Source of the DNA: Nitrospirota bacterium
Lineage (GTDB): Bacteria; Nitrospirota; Nitrospiria; Nitrospirales; Nitrospiraceae
Direction: 5' to 3'
Assembly: GCA_026387665.1 (NCBI GenBank)
Contig: JAPLLG010000003.1
Coordinates: 62,001 to 126,000, forward strand
DNA: 64,000 nucleotides
Each line of letters starts with the position of its first letter. Within the stretch, counting starts at the first letter, position 1. This document shows positions 23,339 to 35,196 of this stretch, piece after piece. Made by a program: the position numbers and the translations under genes. Under the pieces are notes generated by a model, which was given only the letters and a program-made list of their open reading frames with translations, made no database searches and had not been told where the DNA came from.

Positions 23339-24868
23339 ATGCTTGGAAAGGTTCTGAGCGTTGCACTCGTCGGGATCGATGCCCACCTGATCGACGTGGA
23401 AGTCGATATTGCCGGAGGGCTGCCGCAATTTTCGGTCGTCGGCCTTCCCGATGCCACAGTAAAAGAAAGCCGCGACCGAGTCCGTTCCGCGCTCAAGAAT
23501 ACCGGTTTCCATTTTCCCGCCAAGAAGATTACCGTCAACCTCGCGCCGGCGAACATCAAGAAGGAAGGGTCCGGGCTCGACTTGGCCATAGCCATAGCCA
23601 TCCTCGTCGCGGAAGAGGTCATTCCGCCTGAGAATGTCCGAAACTGCGTCTGCGTCGGAGAACTGTCGCTGGACGGACAGATCAAAGCGATTGCTGGCGC
23701 CCTATCCATCGGGATCGCCTGTCGTCAGGACCAGCGTCTGCTTTTACCAGCAGATAACAGCCAGGAAGCTGCAATGGTGCAGGGAGTGACGGCCTACCCA
23801 CTCCACACACTCCCTGAGGCAGTGGGATTTCTTCAAGGCAAGGTTCCGCTGGCTCCCGCCCAGGCAGACCGAGACCGGTTTTTCACCACCAGGCCTGTTG
23901 AGGATGAGGACTATGGCGATGTGAAGGGGCAAGACCTTGCAAAGCGGGCCTTGGAGATTGCCGCAGCAGGAGGACACAACCTCTTAATGATCGGACCGCC
24001 TGGATCCGGCAAGACGATGTTGGCCAAACGCCTTCCGACGATTCTCCCCCTCATGGAACAGGATGAAGCAATCGAGACGACTCGCATCCATAGTGTCGCA
24101 GGACAATTGACCGCCGAGCACCCGCTGCTGACCGTCCGTCCCTTTCGCGCGCCCCACCATAGTATTTCCGATGCAGGACTCATCGGAGGAGGCACGATCC
24201 CCCGGCCTGGAGAAGTCTCCCTGGCCCACAACGGGGTGTTGTTTCTCGACGAATCGCCGGAGTTCCGCCGCCCGGTCTTGGACGGATTACGGCAACCGCT
24301 GGAAGAGGGGCAGGTAACCCTGACCAGGGCTAGCGGCTCGCTCCGTTACCCGGCCCGCTTCATGTTGATCGCCGCGATGAATCCCTGCCCCTGCGGCTAC
24401 TATGGGGATCGCGCGCATGAATGCCTCTGCAGCCCGCAGCAAATCCGCCGTTATCGAGCGAAATTGTCCGGGCCGCTCCAAGACCGGATCGACATGCATA
24501 TTGAGGTGCCTCCGGTCTCCATCCGGGACCTCCACGACCAGCGGCCCATGCCGGAAAGCTCCGCCACGATCCGCTCGCGCGTCCTGGCTGCTAGGGACCG
24601 GCAGCGCCAGCGGTACCGCCAGGACGGCATCCATACGAATGCCCAGTTGAAGCCGCGCCTCCTGAAGCGGTATTGTGTGCTGGCGGCTCCGGCTCGGGAA
24701 CTGCTCGAACAGGCATTGGCGAAGCTCGGGTTGTCTGCGCGGGCCCATGGGCGCATAGTGCGGGTCGCGAGGACGATTGCCGATCTTGCAGGCTCTGATA
24801 CGATTGAGCCGGTGCACCTGGCGGAAGCGATTCAATATCGCAGTCTCGACCGTCGAATGGAGTTTTAG
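23339..24868 (+). CDS. comM: YifB/ComM family magnesium-chelatase-like AAA+ ATPase
   Basis: A hexameric AAA+ helicase that promotes branch migration when transformed DNA is integrated; also annotated as Mg chelatase-like, although it does not act in pigment synthesis. It has 509 aa. The N-terminal Lon-like subdomain (about 1-180) has GLPDATVKESRDRVR and NLAPANIKKEGSGLDL. The AAA core has GPPGSGKT (about 219-226), FRAPHHSISDAGLIGGG and Walker B GVLFLDESPEF. A C-terminal domain has MNPCPCGYYGD with the zinc-like cysteines. Length and motif order match the family. Two small genes follow on the same strand. Confidence 0.93.
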   Translation: MLGKVLSVALVGIDAHLIDVEVDIAGGLPQFSVVGLPDATVKESRDRVRSALKNTGFHFPAKKITVNLAPANIKKEGSGLDLAIAIAILVAEEVIPPENVRNCVCVGELSLDGQIKAIAGALSIGIACRQDQRLLLPADNSQEAAMVQGVTAYPLHTLPEAVGFLQGKVPLAPAQADRDRFFTTRPVEDEDYGDVKGQDLAKRALEIAAAGGHNLLMIGPPGSGKTMLAKRLPTILPLMEQDEAIETTRIHSVAGQLTAEHPLLTVRPFRAPHHSISDAGLIGGGTIPRPGEVSLAHNGVLFLDESPEFRRPVLDGLRQPLEEGQVTLTRASGSLRYPARFMLIAAMNPCPCGYYGDRAHECLCSPQQIRRYRAKLSGPLQDRIDMHIEVPPVSIRDLHDQRPMPESSATIRSRVLAARDRQRQRYRQDGIHTNAQLKPRLLKRYCVLAAPARELLEQALAKLGLSARAHGRIVRVARTIADLAGSDTIEPVHLAEAIQYRSLDRRMEF

Positions 24869-24870
24869 GA

Positions 24871-25089
24871 ATGATGGTGCCAACCATGAAAGTATTTCTC
24901 TGGTGGTTTGTGGTCGGCTCGCTCATGGCGCTCGCCGTGATCATGCTGCAGGGCGGCATCAGGGAAGTCATGCAAGCACAGGGATCCGTCTGGGAACTCA
25001 AACTGGTCGAGCTGTTCACCACCATCATGGGCGGGGGATTGCTCGGAGGCTGTCTCGCCTTAATTCTGGATCGGATCAAAAAAGCCTAA
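24871..25089 (+). CDS. Small two-helix membrane protein, unknown
   Basis: A 72-aa protein with two hydrophobic helices (about 7-25 and 47-65) and a basic end (DRIKKA). It starts 2 nt after the comM stop. AGGA lies inside the comM stop region, so the ATG at 24874 or 24886 (MKVFLWWF) may be the true start. No family is recognised. Confidence 0.6.
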   Translation: MMVPTMKVFLWWFVVGSLMALAVIMLQGGIREVMQAQGSVWELKLVELFTTIMGGGLLGGCLALILDRIKKA

Positions 25090-25124
25090 TTCGTTTTCAC
25101 ATCGTAGGGAAATGAGGATCGAAC

Positions 25125-25550
25125 ATGGACGTGGAAGTAGGGTCAAACCTGTATCGCAATACAGACGGCACAATTGAGGTCGAGGGGATTCCGCAGATTC
25201 AGCTCGCCGTAAAACAGACGACCGGCGCCTTGCTTGTGAACTTTGCCCTGTTCGATGCGGCAGGGAAGGTCACGGCCAAGCTTAACGACAGCACCCTGAT
25301 GATCAACGAGAAACGCGCCTACGAAGTGAACAAAACGCCGAAGAGTCTGGAGCTCACCCATCTGGCATCGGGAAACGTTATCTTGAAGATGGAACTGAAG
25401 GCGCCGGACCTGGTGGCTTTCACGAAAGGGGCCTTCCACACGATCAAGGGCCACCTGTTCGAGGTCTCTCCCACCGAATGGAAAATCGACAAGCTTCGTG
25501 CCAGCGGCACGACGCAAGATGTGAAGGGCGGGTCCGTCGTCCTCGGCTGA
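25125..25550 (+). CDS. Conserved-type beta-rich protein, unknown function
   Basis: A 141-aa soluble protein without signal peptide or cysteine. The predicted fold is almost all beta strands (IPQIQLAVKQTT, ALLVNFALFDAAGKVTAKL, GNVILKMELKAPD). Phrases such as GKVTAKLND and FHTIKGHLFEV recall phage-derived or right-handed parallel beta structures, but I cannot name the family. It is preceded by GAGGATCGAAC near the ATG. An inverted repeat CGGGTCCGT/ACGGACCCG (25529-25537 and 25560-25568) straddles its stop and may end transcription. Downstream clpB is convergent. Confidence 0.65.
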   Translation: MDVEVGSNLYRNTDGTIEVEGIPQIQLAVKQTTGALLVNFALFDAAGKVTAKLNDSTLMINEKRAYEVNKTPKSLELTHLASGNVILKMELKAPDLVAFTKGAFHTIKGHLFEVSPTEWKIDKLRASGTTQDVKGGSVVLG

Positions 25551-25578
25551 TACCAGACAACGGACCCGTTCTTATATC

Positions 25579-28173
<2,595 letters not shown>

Positions 28174-28295
28174 TAGGTACTCCTCTCCCTTCGGCGGTGT
28201 ATTCTGCTGCTTATCCACATAATCATAGGATAGGGGAAGTCAACCTCCCGGGCGGCCTGCTTGACCAGAGAAGTTCTCGCAGACTATTGTCTCTC

Positions 28296-29126
28296 ATGTC
28301 GCGCATTCTAGCTGAAACGATCGAACTCTACCGAACCGCCTTCAGAAAAACCGGACAATCGCTCGCCCGCGGCTGGATGACGATGCTGGCGGTGGTCGGG
28401 TTCGGGTTTCTGTTGGTCCTGGCCTCTCAAATCGCCGCGCCGCTCGGCATGATTGGAGGCTTCCTCCTTGGCGCAGCCAATGCGCTCCTGGTTGGCGCCA
28501 CCCTGAGCCTGATCGAGCAATCGATCACCCAGACCAGAGTCCTGACGATCCACGACATTCGCGACAGCCTCGGCCATTATTTCTGGGATGTGATCGGCGT
28601 CGGATTCGTGCTCTGGCTGCCGCTCATGGCGCTCGACATGAGCATGCAGACCAACCCCTATGGACAGCTCCTCTCCTATGCCGTGCTGCTGCTGCTCTTT
28701 CTCTTACTGAACCCGGCCCCGGAGGTGATCTATCAAGTGCGCCATGATTCTCCGCTGGACGTGTTCAAAAGCTCCTATGAATTCGTCCTCGAAAATTGGA
28801 TTGAATGGTTTCTTCCCTTTGCGCTGATCCTGATCCCCACCGTCTTCTCACCAATGGGACTGCAATCGTTTTTCTCCCTCTCCAGTCGAGTGGGAAGGGG
28901 AGCGGGGTTGGATTTTTTTCAGCTCCTCGTGCTGCCCTTCGCGATCCTCGGCAGCTGGCTGGACTATGCCGGCATCCCTTCGTCAATCAGCTGGTATCTC
29001 GGGCTACTCCTCACTCCGCCGCTGGCTGTGGCCATGCTCTTGTTCCGCGGCCATCTCTTTGCCTCGCTTCATGGCTTCTCTCGCCGCCAACGACGTTTCG
29101 CCTCGCCATTCAATCGAACCAGCTAG
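28296..29126 (+). CDS. Polytopic membrane protein, unknown function
   Basis: A 276-aa inner-membrane protein with about six hydrophobic segments (about 25-45, 48-75, 105-120, 130-147, 177-195, 212-260). The N-terminal part (MSRILAETIELYRTAFRKTG) is amphipathic. Phrases such as NPAPEVIYQVRHDSPLDVFKSSYEFVLENW are seen in proteins annotated only as hypothetical, so I do not assign a function. Start: ATG at 28296; the frame is open back to 28197 but that part overlaps the clpB leader. It is divergent from clpB. A short CAGGCTG fragment of the palindromic repeat follows its stop. Confidence 0.7.
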   Translation: MSRILAETIELYRTAFRKTGQSLARGWMTMLAVVGFGFLLVLASQIAAPLGMIGGFLLGAANALLVGATLSLIEQSITQTRVLTIHDIRDSLGHYFWDVIGVGFVLWLPLMALDMSMQTNPYGQLLSYAVLLLLFLLLNPAPEVIYQVRHDSPLDVFKSSYEFVLENWIEWFLPFALILIPTVFSPMGLQSFFSLSSRVGRGAGLDFFQLLVLPFAILGSWLDYAGIPSSISWYLGLLLTPPLAVAMLLFRGHLFASLHGFSRRQRRFASPFNRTS

Positions 29127-29254
29127 CAGGCTGTCTTCCTGAAGTCGCCTCTATTTCTTCCTGAGGCATTGCCGGAGGGAATGGATGGTGAGCAGCTAGA
29201 GGTAAGTTGCGGGGGCTGTGAGAGAAGAAACCGTTCGGACGCTCGCGAAAGTGG

Positions 29255-30025
29255 TTAAGGCGATAGGCCTGCGTCCACTGCCGTAGACAATCGTTTCCAC
29301 TGGGGGATGACGATACGGCGCTCATGATAGGCAATGAGACGTTTCAAGGACAGCTGCGCCATGACACGGCTGACGGTTTCCGGCCTTAAGCCCGTGGCTT
29401 TCGCGATCACCCAACGGGGGATGACAACGGGAAAACGGAGAGTCGGGGCATTCTTAAGATGCAGCCAGCTCGCCAATTGAAGAAGATACTGTAGTACTCG
29501 CGCGGAAGCATGAGGTGAACGAAGGCCGGCAGCTGTGGATTCCAGCTGTTGAACGTCTGACCCGATTTGCCGGAGAAAGATGTCAATCGTCGCCGCGTCT
29601 TGCAGGAGGCACGCCCGTGCCTCCTCGGAATTCAGTCCTGAGACAAAGACATCGGTGACAGCTTTCACCGAGGCCGAATGAGTCGGCTTCGCTTGCAGCC
29701 ACTCCGACAGACAGAGTATCCCTCCAGGCCCAATTATCCGCACGAGCGATTCTTCGCCCTGCCGATCGACCGACAACTGCATCGCAAGCCCCCGGCAGAT
29801 CATCTCCAGATCTGTGATCTGATCGCCTTGATGGACGATGAAATCACCGGCCCGATAATGCGTCATCGTGACGCCTTGCTTGGGGCGGCGTTCGTCGGCG
29901 GTGGTGGAAGTCTGGTTGGCTGTTGAGACAGCGCAGATATGCGCCGTATCACAGCCTGCGCAGAGCGTTGCGAGTGAGGAGACCGTGGCCAGCGGACCAG
30001 AGCGTCTCTGCTGTTTCAGCCTCAT
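29255..30025 (-). CDS. Crp/Fnr family regulator with FNR-like cysteines
   Basis: A DNA-binding regulator of 256 aa: N-terminal cysteine cluster, cyclic-nucleotide-type beta-roll (about 50-140), dimer helix (about 150-180) and winged HTH (VIPRWVIAKATGLRPETVSR, about 205-224). The cluster CAGCDTAHIC (Cys22, 25, 31) has the C-x2-C-x5-C spacing of E. coli FNR (Cys20, 23, 29). Cys77 or Cys105 could be the fourth ligand. An oxygen-labile [4Fe-4S] sensor is therefore likely (inference). The start ATG at 30025 is preceded by GAGG; a TTG one codon earlier is possible. It is divergent from a hybrid kinase, with a 408-bp region holding an FNR-like site between them. Confidence 0.85.
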   Translation of the reverse strand: MRLKQQRRSGPLATVSSLATLCAGCDTAHICAVSTANQTSTTADERRPKQGVTMTHYRAGDFIVHQGDQITDLEMICRGLAMQLSVDRQGEESLVRIIGPGGILCLSEWLQAKPTHSASVKAVTDVFVSGLNSEEARACLLQDAATIDIFLRQIGSDVQQLESTAAGLRSPHASARVLQYLLQLASWLHLKNAPTLRFPVVIPRWVIAKATGLRPETVSRVMAQLSLKRLIAYHERRIVIPQWKRLSTAVDAGLSP

Positions 30026-30433
30026 CAATTGCCCATCCTCTTACATGGACCGATGGTCAGCCAGCCACTGCGTCTGTCCGTAGGGAAGAGTGGCACATGT
30101 TCATTGACGCCCAGGATGACTACATATTTCCATTAAGGCCGTAAGCCCTCGATAGCTAGGTTTCAGTTAGGGCCATAAAACCTCTCACTCCGGTTCCGTA
30201 ATTATCAGTATGATCGGTTCACGGATTTCTGCCGCGTTCGTCTCCCTAATGTGCTCTTGCAAAAGGCCTCTATGCAGGCTCACCACATCCTCCAGGCGTC
30301 TCTGCACGATCAGCGCCAGTGGGGGGTGTGACTTAAATCATATTGCGTCACCAGATGATTGGCTACACTTGCGGCTGTCCGTATGTCTTTATCGGTTTCT
30401 GTCAGACGAATCAATAGACCCTGCAGGGCAAAA
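30026..30433. other. Divergent intergenic region with FNR-like site
   Basis: About 400 bases between the Crp/Fnr gene and the hybrid kinase. I see no gene. The only clear element is the dyad at 30328-30341. The reading frame of the kinase is open back to 30359, but the first codon with a ribosome binding site is 30434. Confidence 0.5.
30328..30341 (+). promoter_or_regulatory. FNR/CRP-type operator
   Basis: GTGAC-TTAA-ATCAT matches the FNR consensus TTGAT-N4-ATCAA at 7 of 10 positions, with a perfect TGA-N6-TCA core and a palindromic TTAA centre. It lies about 90 nt upstream of the kinase start and between two divergent genes, one of which codes for an FNR-like protein. Confidence 0.45.
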
Positions 30434-33400
30434 ATGGCATTTATGAAGTCGAATTCTGTTAATGGCTCCTTGCCAGGCTGGTTGCCGAGTCGGCTATCCC
30501 TCAAAATCGGGTTCGGAATATTTCTGCTGGTGATCCCAGTGATGGGCACGAGCCTGTGGGTCTTCACGCTCACACAACGAGACCTCGCCGAGACAAAGTT
30601 CTCCAGCGCGGAAGTGGAGGCGCAGCAAGCCATCACGGTATTGGACCGCCTCGTATTCGAGCGCTACGGCGACGCGATCGTATTCTCCCATCTCAGCCAG
30701 TCCCGCCCCTTTGAGCGCGCGTCGCTCGAACCACTGACCGAGCAACTGCTAACGGCCTATGCTCCCTACTATACGTTGGCCGTGGTAACTGATAGCAGAG
30801 GGCGGATCATTACCGCCAGCAGGATGGATGGGAAGGGGCAGGCGGTGACGGCCCAGGATGTCATCGGGCAATCGGTCAAGGACGAGCCCTGGTTTCAGCA
30901 GACATTGGCCGGCTCTGAGCCGGTGCAGGTGGAGGACTACCACGACGATGCCTTGGTCAACCGGACGGGTCGGGACCATGGCCCTGTGATGAGTTTCTCC
31001 GCGCCCATTCGCGCCCACAACGGGAACCTCCTTGGCGTCTGGTCGGCTCGGATGGCGCTCACGCCCTTGCGCGAGGCGCTGATCGGCTCGCAGGCGCCAG
31101 CAGCAACCTATGCAGCTCCTTCCCTCACGTTAAAAACTCTCTCCGGAAACCCCATTCTCACGATCGGACCAGCAGTCCCCGGCGCGCCAGCGGCGACTGC
31201 GGTGTCGTCAGGGTTTTCGAGGTGGCCAGGCATGGGATGGCGCGTGGAGGTCTATTCGCCGAAACCGGAGGCGGAGCAGGGATTCCCAGTATGGGCGCTT
31301 TGGAGCGTAACCGGCCTGCTCATGCTGGGAGGGATTGTGGCGCTCGGCTTGGTCATCCAGCGCCGCCTGCTGGCTCCGGTCTCCCATTTAATTGCCCATG
31401 CCCAAGCCGTGATTGCCCAATCTCAGGTGCTGTCTGTTTCCCCTGATTCCCACTCGCTCATGCCTCCGGTATTTTCGTTGCCTGGAGCGCTCCTCGAAAG
31501 CCAAGACGAGCTTGGCGAACTGGCGCGCACGATGGCCACCATGGAGCGTGAGGTGCAGAACCAGATCGTCCGGCTCACAACCTTGACGGTCATCAGCCGG
31601 GCCCTCGTCCAAGAAGCCGTCTCGCTGCCTGCGCTCCTGACCCGCATTCTCCAGGCGGCCCAGCAATTAACCGGGGCACGCTATGCGGCGCTGGCCACCT
31701 TTGACGAGCAAGGGACGGCGATCAAGGAATTCATCACCCTCGGCATCGATGACGCAACAAGACAGAGGATGGGGGCTCTCCCGACAGGCAAGGGCCTGCT
31801 GGGCGCCCTGGCCAAGGAATCCGACATCCTCCGGCTCAAGGATCTCACGCAACATCCCTCGTCGGCAGGATTCTGTCCTCATCATCCCCCGATGCATTCG
31901 TTTCTGGGGACAGCGATTCGGGTTCACGATCGGGTGTTCGGGCGCATTTACCTCACAGAGAAACGGATGGGAACTGCTGCTGCGGGCTTAACGAACGGGA
32001 AGGACGCAGAAGCGGAAACGGGCGAGTTTACGGAACTGGATGAGCAACTGATCAGTGTGCTGACCTATCAAGCCGGTGCGGCGATCGAGGTGGCCCATCT
32101 GCTCGATGACGTGACGGCGACCCAGAACCGCTATCGCGCGATCCTGGACGCAGTGCAGAACGGCATTTACGGCCTCGATCTCTCTGGCCGATGCCTCTTC
32201 ATCAATCACGCAGGGGCGCAGATGCTCGGCTATGGGCCGGACGACCTCGTGGGAGAGGTCCTGCACCAACTCATTCATCACACGCGGAAAGATGGAACCG
32301 CCTATGAGTTGGAAGACTGCCCCATCATGACAGCCCTCCGCACAGGCCTGCCCTGCGAATTAGAGGAGGATACATTGTGGCGTCGCGACGGGACCTCATT
32401 TACCGTGCGATACGTTGTGACCCCACTTCGCAACGCGGAGCAAACATTGACCGGCGTGGTGGTCACCTTTGCCGACCTGACCGAGCGGATCTTGCTGGAA
32501 TCGCAACTGCGCCAGTCGCAGAAAATGGAGGCAATGGGTCGGTTGGCCGGAGGCATTGCCCATGACTTCAATAATCTGCTGACCATCATCAAGGGCTACA
32601 GCGAGCTCCTGCTGGCAAAAACCAACATGCGGAAAGACGCATGGATGAAGATCGAGCAGATCAAAAAGGCTGCAGACAGGGCAACCGGACTCACGAATCA
32701 ACTCTTGTCCTTCAGCCGCAACCAGGAGCTGGAAACCAAGGTCGTGGATGTGAACGAGATCGTCTCCAGCACGGCCTCCCTGCTGCAGCGATTACTTGGG
32801 GAGCAGATCCGATGTTCAGTCGTCCTGGCCTTCCAGCCTTGTTTCGCCACCCTGGACGCCGTCGGGTTGGAACAGATTTTGATTAATCTTGCGGTCAATG
32901 CGCGCGATGCGATGCCGGATGGGGGAGAGCTCACGATCAAGACGGCCATCACGCCTCACAAACCTACCCTCATGGATGCGCCGAATCAGGGGGGATTGAT
33001 CACGCTGACCGTCACCGATACCGGAGTCGGAATGGATGCGATCACCCAAGCGAGAATCTTTGAGCCGTTTTTCACCACGAAGGCGCTCGGGAAGGGAACA
33101 GGCTTGGGCCTCGCAACGGTTTATCGTGTGGTGGAACGGAGTGGAGGCTCCATCACGGTCACCAGTGTAGTTGGGGCCGGCACCACCTTTACGATTACGC
33201 TTCCGCAATCTGTGCCGTCCGGCCAGCCCAGCCCTCTGGTGCAGACGGCGGTGGACGAATGTTGGGGATTTGAGACGATCCTTTTGGTGGAGGATGACCC
33301 CGCTGTCCGTGCCCTGACGAAAACGGTGTTGGAAGGGAAGGGCTATACGGTGTTTGAAGCAGAGAATGGAGCGGCAGGGCTCGCCAGAGCCGCGGCACAT

Positions 33401-34081
33401 TCCGGCGAGATTCAGCTGCTCCTCACGGACGGCATCATGCCGGAGATGAACGGGTGGGCACTCGCCAGGCAGTTGAAACAGGTTCGTCCTGGTCTCCGGG
33501 TCTTGTTCCTCACCGGGTATGCGGATACGACGATTCCCGACTGTGAATCCTTCGAAGAACTGGGGGACATCCTTCAAAAACCGGTATCCAATGAGATCCT
33601 CGCGCGCAAGGTGCGCGAGGTGCTGGAACGTCCGTTATCCGAAACAGGATCGAGTCTCGAGGCAAGCCGTCAGGCCCTGCGCATTCTTGTCGTGGACGAT
33701 GACGCGCAAATTCGCGCAATGCTCGAGGCCCTCTTGACTGCTGAACAGTATGAGGTGCGGACCTGTGCCAGTGGAGCAGAGGCGCTGAAGTGCCTCGGAG
33801 ACTATCCGGCGGACCTCCTGCTCATCGATATGCTGATGCCGGAACGCGACGGGCTTGAAACCGTTCAGCAGGTGCGGCGAGCCTGGCCAGACATCAAAGC
33901 GATCGCCATGTCCGGAGGAGGGTCGGTCGAGGCCGGATTCTATCTCTCGCTCGCCACGCAGTTCGAGGTCACCCACACCCTCGCAAAGCCATTTTCGAAA
34001 CAGGAATTATTGTCTGTGATTGACCGGGCTGTGCCCCAGAGTCCCAGCCGGGATGTCGGCAGTAATAGTCCCGACAACTAA
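30434..34081 (+). CDS. Hybrid sensor kinase: Cache, HAMP-like, DosS-type GAF, PAS, HisKA, two receivers
   Basis: A 1215-aa membrane kinase. TM1 is at about 25-45. A periplasmic Cache sensor (about 50-265) has the ERYGD motif. TM2 is at about 290-310. The GAF domain (about 400-515) carries CPHHPPMHSFLG, and the histidine before PPM (His484) aligns with the heme-ligand His149 of mycobacterial DosS. Then come a PAS domain (about 560-680, with a WRRDGTSF tail), HisKA with GGIAHDFNN (His about 712) and an ATPase domain (DTGVGMDA, GTGLGLATV). REC1 (LLLTDGIMPEMNG, Asp about 999) and REC2 (LLIDMLMPERDG, Asp about 1132) end the protein. Start: ATG at 30434 with AGGG upstream. Ligand is unknown; heme and oxygen are inferred from the GAF motif and the neighbouring FNR-like genes. 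Confidence 0.9.
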   Translation: MAFMKSNSVNGSLPGWLPSRLSLKIGFGIFLLVIPVMGTSLWVFTLTQRDLAETKFSSAEVEAQQAITVLDRLVFERYGDAIVFSHLSQSRPFERASLEPLTEQLLTAYAPYYTLAVVTDSRGRIITASRMDGKGQAVTAQDVIGQSVKDEPWFQQTLAGSEPVQVEDYHDDALVNRTGRDHGPVMSFSAPIRAHNGNLLGVWSARMALTPLREALIGSQAPAATYAAPSLTLKTLSGNPILTIGPAVPGAPAATAVSSGFSRWPGMGWRVEVYSPKPEAEQGFPVWALWSVTGLLMLGGIVALGLVIQRRLLAPVSHLIAHAQAVIAQSQVLSVSPDSHSLMPPVFSLPGALLESQDELGELARTMATMEREVQNQIVRLTTLTVISRALVQEAVSLPALLTRILQAAQQLTGARYAALATFDEQGTAIKEFITLGIDDATRQRMGALPTGKGLLGALAKESDILRLKDLTQHPSSAGFCPHHPPMHSFLGTAIRVHDRVFGRIYLTEKRMGTAAAGLTNGKDAEAETGEFTELDEQLISVLTYQAGAAIEVAHLLDDVTATQNRYRAILDAVQNGIYGLDLSGRCLFINHAGAQMLGYGPDDLVGEVLHQLIHHTRKDGTAYELEDCPIMTALRTGLPCELEEDTLWRRDGTSFTVRYVVTPLRNAEQTLTGVVVTFADLTERILLESQLRQSQKMEAMGRLAGGIAHDFNNLLTIIKGYSELLLAKTNMRKDAWMKIEQIKKAADRATGLTNQLLSFSRNQELETKVVDVNEIVSSTASLLQRLLGEQIRCSVVLAFQPCFATLDAVGLEQILINLAVNARDAMPDGGELTIKTAITPHKPTLMDAPNQGGLITLTVTDTGVGMDAITQARIFEPFFTTKALGKGTGLGLATVYRVVERSGGSITVTSVVGAGTTFTITLPQSVPSGQPSPLVQTAVDECWGFETILLVEDDPAVRALTKTVLEGKGYTVFEAENGAAGLARAAAHSGEIQLLLTDGIMPEMNGWALARQLKQVRPGLRVLFLTGYADTTIPDCESFEELGDILQKPVSNEILARKVREVLERPLSETGSSLEASRQALRILVVDDDAQIRAMLEALLTAEQYEVRTCASGAEALKCLGDYPADLLLIDMLMPERDGLETVQQVRRAWPDIKAIAMSGGGSVEAGFYLSLATQFEVTHTLAKPFSKQELLSVIDRAVPQSPSRDVGSNSPDN

Positions 34082-34122
34082 ATGCCTATCCCGCTGGAGC
34101 GTACGACTGATGGGGGGACGCG

Positions 34123-34848
34123 TCAGCTCCTCACCACTGGATTTGGTTGAGACTGTAGATAGGCTAGGAGCGCCGTCTCCAATTCTTGAATCGTCTTCAG
34201 AAGCATACAACATTGCGACCGAGCTGGCAGGCCGCTGCCCATGCCCTGCGAATACAATCGTGCGAATTTATCGGCGCCCAGCATAGATGCGCTTTCCGCA
34301 AGCTCCTTGAGCAACCGGCCAAGATTCTCGGAAATAGGCTCGTCCGAGTCTCCTTGTTCCAGTACCACAAGCGGTAGGGTTGCGGCCAATTGGGCCACAA
34401 ATGCAGTGACTAGATCGTTATATTCCGCCAGCCCGATGTCCAATCTGTCCATCGTTTGCTGTTTGCCAAGAAGCAGGCGCGGCTGAGATCGCAAGAGCTG
34501 CTCAACCCGCTTGATCAACTGCTTTTTCTCGAGGGGTTTGACCAGGAAACCATCGCACTGTAAGCCATGGACACGTTTGACGGTTTCAAGATCGCCATGC
34601 GATGACGCGATCATAATGGGAGCCTGGTTAAATGTCGGCAAGGCCCTGACCTTCACGATAAACTCCAACCCATCCATTTCCGGCATCATATAATCGGTGA
34701 TGATCAGCTGAATGTCTGGCGTTGCAGACACAGTCTCCAGTGCTTCTTTGCCGTTTCTGGCTACCACCGTTTGATAGCCGTGGGCGCTCAGCATGAGCAC
34801 TAACAGTCTCGCGTTGACCGGATTGTCTTCAACAATCAGAATGGACAT
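34123..34848 (-). CDS. Response regulator with degenerate Hpt-like C-terminus
   Basis: A 241-aa regulator. REC domain at 1-122 with ILIVEDNPVN, phospho-acceptor Asp in LIITDYMMPEMDG (about 54) and the conserved lysine in LVKPLEKK. The C-terminal part (about 135-240) is helical, and KELAESASMLGA resembles the Hpt core HxLKGSAANLGA with the phospho-histidine replaced by lysine. If so, it can receive phosphate on REC but the Hpt-like part cannot relay it. It has no DNA-binding domain. It is convergent with the large kinase upstream and lies just after the frameshifted hybrid kinase on the same strand, whose missing or damaged receiver function it might serve. Confidence 0.82.
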   Translation of the reverse strand: MSILIVEDNPVNARLLVLMLSAHGYQTVVARNGKEALETVSATPDIQLIITDYMMPEMDGLEFIVKVRALPTFNQAPIMIASSHGDLETVKRVHGLQCDGFLVKPLEKKQLIKRVEQLLRSQPRLLLGKQQTMDRLDIGLAEYNDLVTAFVAQLAATLPLVVLEQGDSDEPISENLGRLLKELAESASMLGADKFARLYSQGMGSGLPARSQCCMLLKTIQELETALLAYLQSQPNPVVRS

Positions 34849-34887
34849 CGTACTCGTTCCTTGTCGTCTGCCGTACTACTGTGGTGA

Positions 34888-35196
34888 TCAAGCGGCCGTT
34901 TCGCCTGAGGCGGTCAGCCGCGGACAGTCATCTGTTGAGTCGGAGATCGGGGCCTGCATGGTGACCCAGCGCGCGAGGGCCTCTGCCAATACCTTGGGCT
35001 GCACGGGCTTACCGACATAGTCATCCATGCCGGCTGCGAAACACAGGTCTCGCTCCCTCTGCATGACATTCGCCGTCATGGCGATAATAGGCACATGGCG
35101 CGAAGCACGAGGCGAGGGGGAAGAGCCGTCTTTTGGCTCTGGCCCCGTGCCCATCACCTTCTCGCCTGCGGATTTCTCGCGTCGCTTCAAAGCCAT
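34888..35196 (-). pseudogene. C-terminal receiver fragment of the adjacent hybrid kinase (frameshifted)
   Basis: This frame continues the second receiver domain of the kinase at 35021-39124. It encodes [28 protein letters not shown] with the conserved lysine, and the last REC helix (VLAEALARWV). The phospho-acceptor half ([17 protein letters not shown]) lies in the other frame. The change of frame must be between about 35105 and 35190. The joined gene (34888-39124) would be complete. Either a real frameshift mutation or a sequencing error. Confidence 0.75.

Noticed and set aside
23222-23512. N-terminal extension of the secreted protein at 22655.
   Set aside because: It runs over the start of the divergent comM-like gene, and a signal peptide begins only at 23221 or 23251.
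28174-28260. Possible sigma-32 heat-shock promoter for clpB.
   Set aside because: TTGACT and TATGAT are present on the minus strand but only 10 nt apart, and no CTTGAA/CCCCAT pair exists.
28197-28295. Upstream extension of the membrane protein at 28296.
   Set aside because: It overlaps the clpB leader and translates into a non-conserved-looking polar stretch; the ATG at 28296 begins the amphipathic helix.
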